Below, in pieces: positions 60,259-64,000 of a stretch of 64,000 nucleotides of DNA. The DNA comes from Blastomussa wellsi (taxonomy: Eukaryota; Cnidaria; Anthozoa; Scleractinia; Plerogyridae): contig OX393565.1 in the NCBI GenBank assembly GCA_947652115.1, forward strand, positions 13,154,299 to 13,218,298, read 5' to 3'. The position numbers and the translations under genes are program-made. Position 1 is the stretch's first letter. Each line of letters starts with the position of its first letter. The notes under the pieces were generated by a model. That model was not told the origin of the DNA. It saw only the letters and a program-made list of their open reading frames with translations, and did no database searches.

Positions 60259-60381
60259 TGTTGTGATTTAGAACTGACATTGTGACGTCACATTCCTTCC
60301 AAGTCACGTGTCATGTATTGCTTCTAAGTAGAATAAAAATCAGTGTGTGTTATGTGTGCATCTGACTCAGTGGTTATTACA
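60259..60381 (+). repeat. 3' LTR (123 bp)
   Basis: Identical to the 5' LTR except for one base. Followed by the CAATG duplication and satellite sequence. Confidence 0.93.
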
Positions 60382-60945
60382 CAATGGACTGTTGTGATCT
60401 GAAGGCAGAACCTAATTTTTACTATTATTATTATTATTTTGCACTTATTTGTTCTGTCTCACTTGGGTAGTCAGTCTATGATGGACTGTTGTTATCTGAA
60501 GGCAGAACCTAATTTTTTTTATCATTATTTTGCACTAATTTGTTCTGTCTCACCTGGGTAGTCAGTTCTTGATAGACTGTTGTTATCTGAAGGCAGAACC
60601 TAATTGTTTTATCATTATTTTGCACTAATTTGTACTGTCTCACCTGGGTAGTCAGTCTATGATGGACTGTTGTTATCTGAAGGCAGAACCTAATTTTTTT
60701 TATCATTATTTTGCACTAATTTGTTCTGTCTCACCTGGGTAGTCAGTTCTTGATAGACTGTTGTTATCTGAAGGCAGAACCTAATTGTTTTATCATTATT
60801 TTGCACTAATTTGTACTGTCTCACCTGGGTAGTCAGTCTATGATGGACTGTTGTTATCTGAAGGCAGAACCTAATTTTTTTATCATTATTTTGCACTAAT
60901 TTGTTCTGTCTCACCTGGGTAATCAGTCTATGATGGACTGTTGGC
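60382..60945. repeat. Satellite of about 91 bp with dimeric order
   Basis: About six units with GACTGTTGTTATCTGAAGGC, TTTTGCACTAATTTGT and CACCTGGGTAGTCAGT. Two types alternate, ending TTCTTGATAGA or CTATGATGGA, so the higher-order unit is about 181 bp and is repeated. Confidence 0.9.
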
Positions 60946-61417
60946 TGGTAGTGGTAGGCAAAGTTATGCATCAGACATTTACTCGTTGAGTAAAATCCCT
61001 AACCCTACAGCAACTTCAAGGTCACTATTGTAAAGGGTAGCACTGAAAAAGTGCACTTTGCGCAGAACCCAATGAACGCCCCTCTTTGAAGGATATGTTG
61101 GCCGCGCTCTGAATTACTGGACCGGCATTACCATCGTGAACATCCAGGGTGGCTTCGCAAATATATTTTTTTTGTATTTTATTATTTTTCTTGTAATGAA
61201 ATTACAAAGTATAGTATAAGATAGGATTTATGCTAACCCCCCCCCCCTCCCCCCTCATCACAAGCACACGCACACACACCGCGATACACACTCACACCAC
61301 GACACACACTCACACCACAACACACGCTCACACCGGTGACAAAAGCGCTCGGACAGAGATTAAAGATATGTGTTAATATATAAAAATAATAATAATAATT
61401 ATGCACGTTTCAGTAAA
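60946..61417. other. Spacer with microsatellites
   Basis: A C-rich run (about 61237-61252) and CACACAC/CACACTCACACCAC repeats (about 61262-61334), then the AT-rich 3' flank of the LINE. No gene. Confidence 0.5.
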
Positions 61418-62894
61418 TCATTCATCTTCAAAGCCCCACTTGCTCCATTTCAAAGAGTGAGCTTGCCACTTGTTTTTCCAATTAGCAATTCTGCATTCTA
61501 ATTGATAGACTTTAAAGAGTGGTTTGGAATTATTGGTCCGAAAATAATATATGTACTGCTTTGCGATACGAATAATGTTATTGAACAGCAGAAAGCAATG
61601 TTTTCTTTGCCAGTCACCAAATATGTGTGTCGCAGTTAAGGATTCGATGTTGATATCTCTATTATTGCACCAGACTGAAAGTTCTTTCCACGACGTTGCA
61701 GTGAAGTGACAAGTCACCAAAAGGTGTTCGAGGGATTCGTCCATCACACCACAGAAAGAGCAGGCTGAGGAGTCTGTTTTACCTATCTTTTTTAAAGACG
61801 TGATTGTCACTAGATACCTATTCAAAGTCTTATATTGAAATTCTCGTGTTTTTGTGTCCAGAGCGACTGCGGAAGGTAAGCTATAGATTTCCTCCCATTC
61901 TAGACAGACATCACGAAAGTTTTCATTGTATTTCAACTGAGCTGTAGGTTGAGTCAATTCCAGAAATTAATTCCCAATAGATACTTTTAGAACTCACCTC
62001 AGTTATCAAAACTTTCTGGTTATCTAAGACAAGTTGAATTTGGTCCTGAAGGACAAAAGGACTTTTTTTCCCGTACCCATTTATTTTCAGGGATTGACGC
62101 CACGGTGCAGGGATAGCGTCTATTAAAGATATTAAATCAAAGACGTCTTTTGGAGAAAATGTTTTGATAGCATCTATTATTTCCTTAAAGTTTAATCTGT
62201 TTCTCAGACGGCGGTTATAAGCAAAATACACCGAGCTTTGAGATAACATCTAAAAGGTGTTTGAGAGATCTATCGTTCCTCAGGAAGCAGTTAGATCATC
62301 CGCAAATATCTCGAGTTTAATTTCAATTCCATCAACAACAATTCCTTGAATATCATCATTTCCGCGCATACTAAAAGCTAATACTTCAAGGACAATAATA
62401 AACAAGTACAGAGAAAGTGGATCTCCTTGTCTCACACCTCTTTGTATTTCAAAAGGTCCAGTAGAGAAACATTATTCAGAACACTATTTGTGATATTTTG
62501 ATAAAAAGTACGTATCCACTGGATAAGCGAAGGACCAAAATTGAAAGCAGCCAGCGTGCTATACAAAAAATTCCTGTTTACTGAATCGAAGGCTTTCTGA
62601 AAGTCTACTGCTAGCATCTTACCGTTAATGCCATATCTTTCTGTATATTCGAGTATGTCATCAATCGTCCTTATTGCGTCGTTGATTGTTCTTCCTTTGA
62701 CGTACGCATGCTGATTGTGATGGATTATTTTAGGTAGGACAGTCTGTAGTCTCAAGGCAATAGCTTTAGATCCAATCTTGGCATCTACATTAATCAATGA
62801 AATCGGCCTCTAATTTGAAATTTTACGTTTATCTTTATCTTTCTGTTCTATCAAAGTTATTAATGCTTGTTTTTGTGAGCTTGATAATTCACCA
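61418..62894 (-). pseudogene. L1/Tx1-like LINE ORF2 (RT and zf-RVT), broken
   Basis: Reading from about 62890 leftward: QKQALITLIEQKDKDKRK, a stop, then NVDAKIGSKAIALRLQ, HAYVKGRTINDAIRTIDDIL, VDFQKAFDSVN, GVRQGDPLS and EIFADDLTA (catalytic DD, about 62290-62310, in another frame). At the C-terminal end CSFCGVMDESLEHLLVTCH forms the zf-RVT zinc motif (about 61700-61765). The N-terminal part is cut off at 62894 by the LTR element that follows. Confidence 0.85.
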
Positions 62895-64000
62895 TGTTAC
62901 GTAATGGCTTTGTTTTACCATATACGTATTCAGTGTAACGTACATGAAGTAGGAGTCATTAAAAGCGAGTTGAGTTGCATTGCAAATGGCGTCGGGTCGT
63001 GCCATCCGCATCATGGTGTCAGAAGTGCTTTGTTGATCTTACAGCGAGCTGCAGTGCTCAAGATTGCTTCTTGTTGATATTCAGTCCGCAGTTACTGAAG
63101 CAAGCCGAAGCGAAGCCACTATTCATCGATTACGGTGCGTACAGCGAATTTCGTCGTCGACCACGTGCGTGAAGCAAAACGATGCCAGACACAGAAGGAA
63201 ATCCAGCACCGCCGACACCGCAACAGCCGCCAGCTCCACAGCAAACGCCACCGCCTCAAATCCTCAGTTTTCCGTCGAATTTTCCGGTACCAAGCGCAAT
63301 GGTATGTCGTGGAGATCTTACGAGCAACTGGGAATTTTTCAAACAACAATGGCAAGATTATGAAGTGGCTACGGGTTTAGATCAGAAGAGTCAACCGATC
63401 CGACTGGCAACCTTCCGATCGGTTATGGGAAAGCAGTGCCTGCAAATTTTCCTAAATCTAAATTGTGGAACCGAGGAGCTGACGATCAATTCAGCACTTA
63501 AAGCGTTAGAAGATTATTTCTTACCAAAGAGAAATGTCGTCTGTGAGAGTTCTTGTTTCCAAGCGCCCGAAGAATCTGTTGATTGCTATGTTAATAGATT
63601 ACGCAAACTTGCCTCATCCTGTCAATTTGAAGCATTGACCGAAGAGATGATACGCGATCGACTAGTTATTGGTATACAAGATAAGAGCACAAAGGCTAGA
63701 TTGCTCAGAGAGAAGGATTTGTCCTTGGATAAGGCACTTGACATGTGTAAATCAAGCGAAATAACGAATAAGCAGCTCAAATCGATTCAAAAGGATGAGA
63801 AACAGAACAATGAGGAACTGAACTTAGTTCAGGATAAGCGAAGACAAACACAAGGCAAGAAGCCTCCAAATCAAAAGAAGTTACCAAATCAAAAGAAACC
63901 TCCAAACAAACCGGGTCAAGGTAAAACGTGGAAGTGCAAGTATTGTGGCCAGCAGAAAAAGCATGCAAAGCAGACAGATTGTCCAGCCTATGGTCATCAA
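62895..64000 (+). mobile_element. Second LTR retrotransposon, running off the window
   Basis: A candidate 5' LTR 62895-63013 (TGTTACGTAATGG to CATCCGCATCA) is followed immediately by TGGTGTCAGAAGTGC, a typical primer-binding-site sequence. A gag frame starts at 63182. It interrupts the LINE at 62894. The other LTR is outside the window, so LTR limits are inferred from TG/CA ends and the primer site. Confidence 0.7.
63182..64000 (+). CDS. Gag (start of gag-pol) of the second LTR element, incomplete
   Basis: The frame from ATG 63182 is open to the last base (273 codons, no stop in the window). The Pro/Gln-rich N-terminus (PPTPQQPPAPQQTPPPQ) is followed by a retrotransposon Gag domain with WEFFKQQWQDYEVATG and a region like RLRKLASSCQF. 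A basic Pro/Lys linker follows, then a zinc-knuckle-like CKYCGQQKKHAKQTDCPAYG. No breaks are visible, so this copy may be young. Confidence 0.8.
   Translation, partial: MPDTEGNPAPPTPQQPPAPQQTPPPQILSFPSNFPVPSAMVCRGDLTSNWEFFKQQWQDYEVATGLDQKSQPIRLATFRSVMGKQCLQIFLNLNCGTEELTINSALKALEDYFLPKRNVVCESSCFQAPEESVDCYVNRLRKLASSCQFEALTEEMIRDRLVIGIQDKSTKARLLREKDLSLDKALDMCKSSEITNKQLKSIQKDEKQNNEELNLVQDKRRQTQGKKPPNQKKLPNQKKPPNKPGQGKTWKCKYCGQQKKHAKQTDCPAYGHQ

Larger units (their letters stand above)
55965..60381 (+). mobile_element. Ty3/Gypsy LTR retrotransposon, nearly complete
   Basis: LTRs of 123 bp (55965-56087 and 60259-60381) start TG and end CA and differ at one position (CTGGCTCAG against CTGACTCAG). 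The 5-bp duplication CAATG flanks both sides. A primer-binding-site-like TGGCGACGAGGATGGGA follows the 5' LTR and a purine tract AGAGGGGAGGAA precedes the 3' LTR. One gag-pol frame, then pol pieces in other frames. Insertion is recent judging from the LTRs, although the coding region is already broken. Confidence 0.92.

Overview
The window looks like repeat-rich nuclear DNA of a cnidarian, probably an anthozoan such as a coral or sea anemone. This is an inference from the kinds of elements present: a Polinton/Maverick family, a Penelope-like element with GIY-YIG, Ty3/Gypsy elements with very short LTRs, MULE- and ISL2EU-like DNA transposons, and several tRNA- and 5S-derived SINE-like sequences. 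I recognise no complete host gene. The best host candidate is a two-exon model at 49305-49982 on the minus strand.

Two copies of one Polinton/Maverick (virus-like, self-synthesising) family lie in the same orientation. Copy A occupies 1-13229, with its left end outside the window. Copy B is complete at 30072-43119, flanked by a 5-bp direct repeat CGCTC. Shared order, left to right: terminal inverted repeat (TIR) with a small zinc-cluster gene; type B DNA polymerase (+); retroviral-type integrase (-), which converges on the polymerase; four short genes for likely membrane or structural proteins (-); a gene of unknown function (-); A32/FtsK-like packaging ATPase (-); putative double jelly-roll major capsid protein (-); a coiled-coil/membrane protein (+); a large protein with a C-terminal membrane anchor (-); a putative jelly-roll minor capsid protein (+, copy B only); a membrane/coiled-coil protein (+); then the other TIR. 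Both copies are decayed by stops, frameshifts and deletions. The lesions differ, so each copy documents genes lost or broken in the other. The ends of both copies are imperfect palindromes of about 170 bp. Their sequences differ between A and B, but the hairpin-forming architecture and the AGTAGT...ACTACT tips are kept. This is the most unusual feature of the window.

Between the copies (13.2-30 kb) lie a MULE/SWIM-type pseudogene, a LINE split by a MULE-like element with a 9-bp target duplication, an inverted second copy of that element, a Penelope-like fragment with a decayed hammerhead-like core, several MITEs, tRNA-derived SINEs, and a 200-bp assembly gap inside a large inverted repeat. 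Copy B sits inside an older DNA transposon (29397-44973, TTA duplication).

The right third (45-64 kb) holds two 5S-rRNA-like sequences, an array of short palindromes, a lone pseudogene of a different packaging-ATPase lineage (48.0-48.65 kb), an ISL2EU-like element with THAP and YqaJ-like remnants, a nearly complete Gypsy element with 123-bp LTRs inserted in a satellite of about 91 bp, an L1/Tx1-like LINE fragment, and a second LTR element whose gag runs off the right edge.
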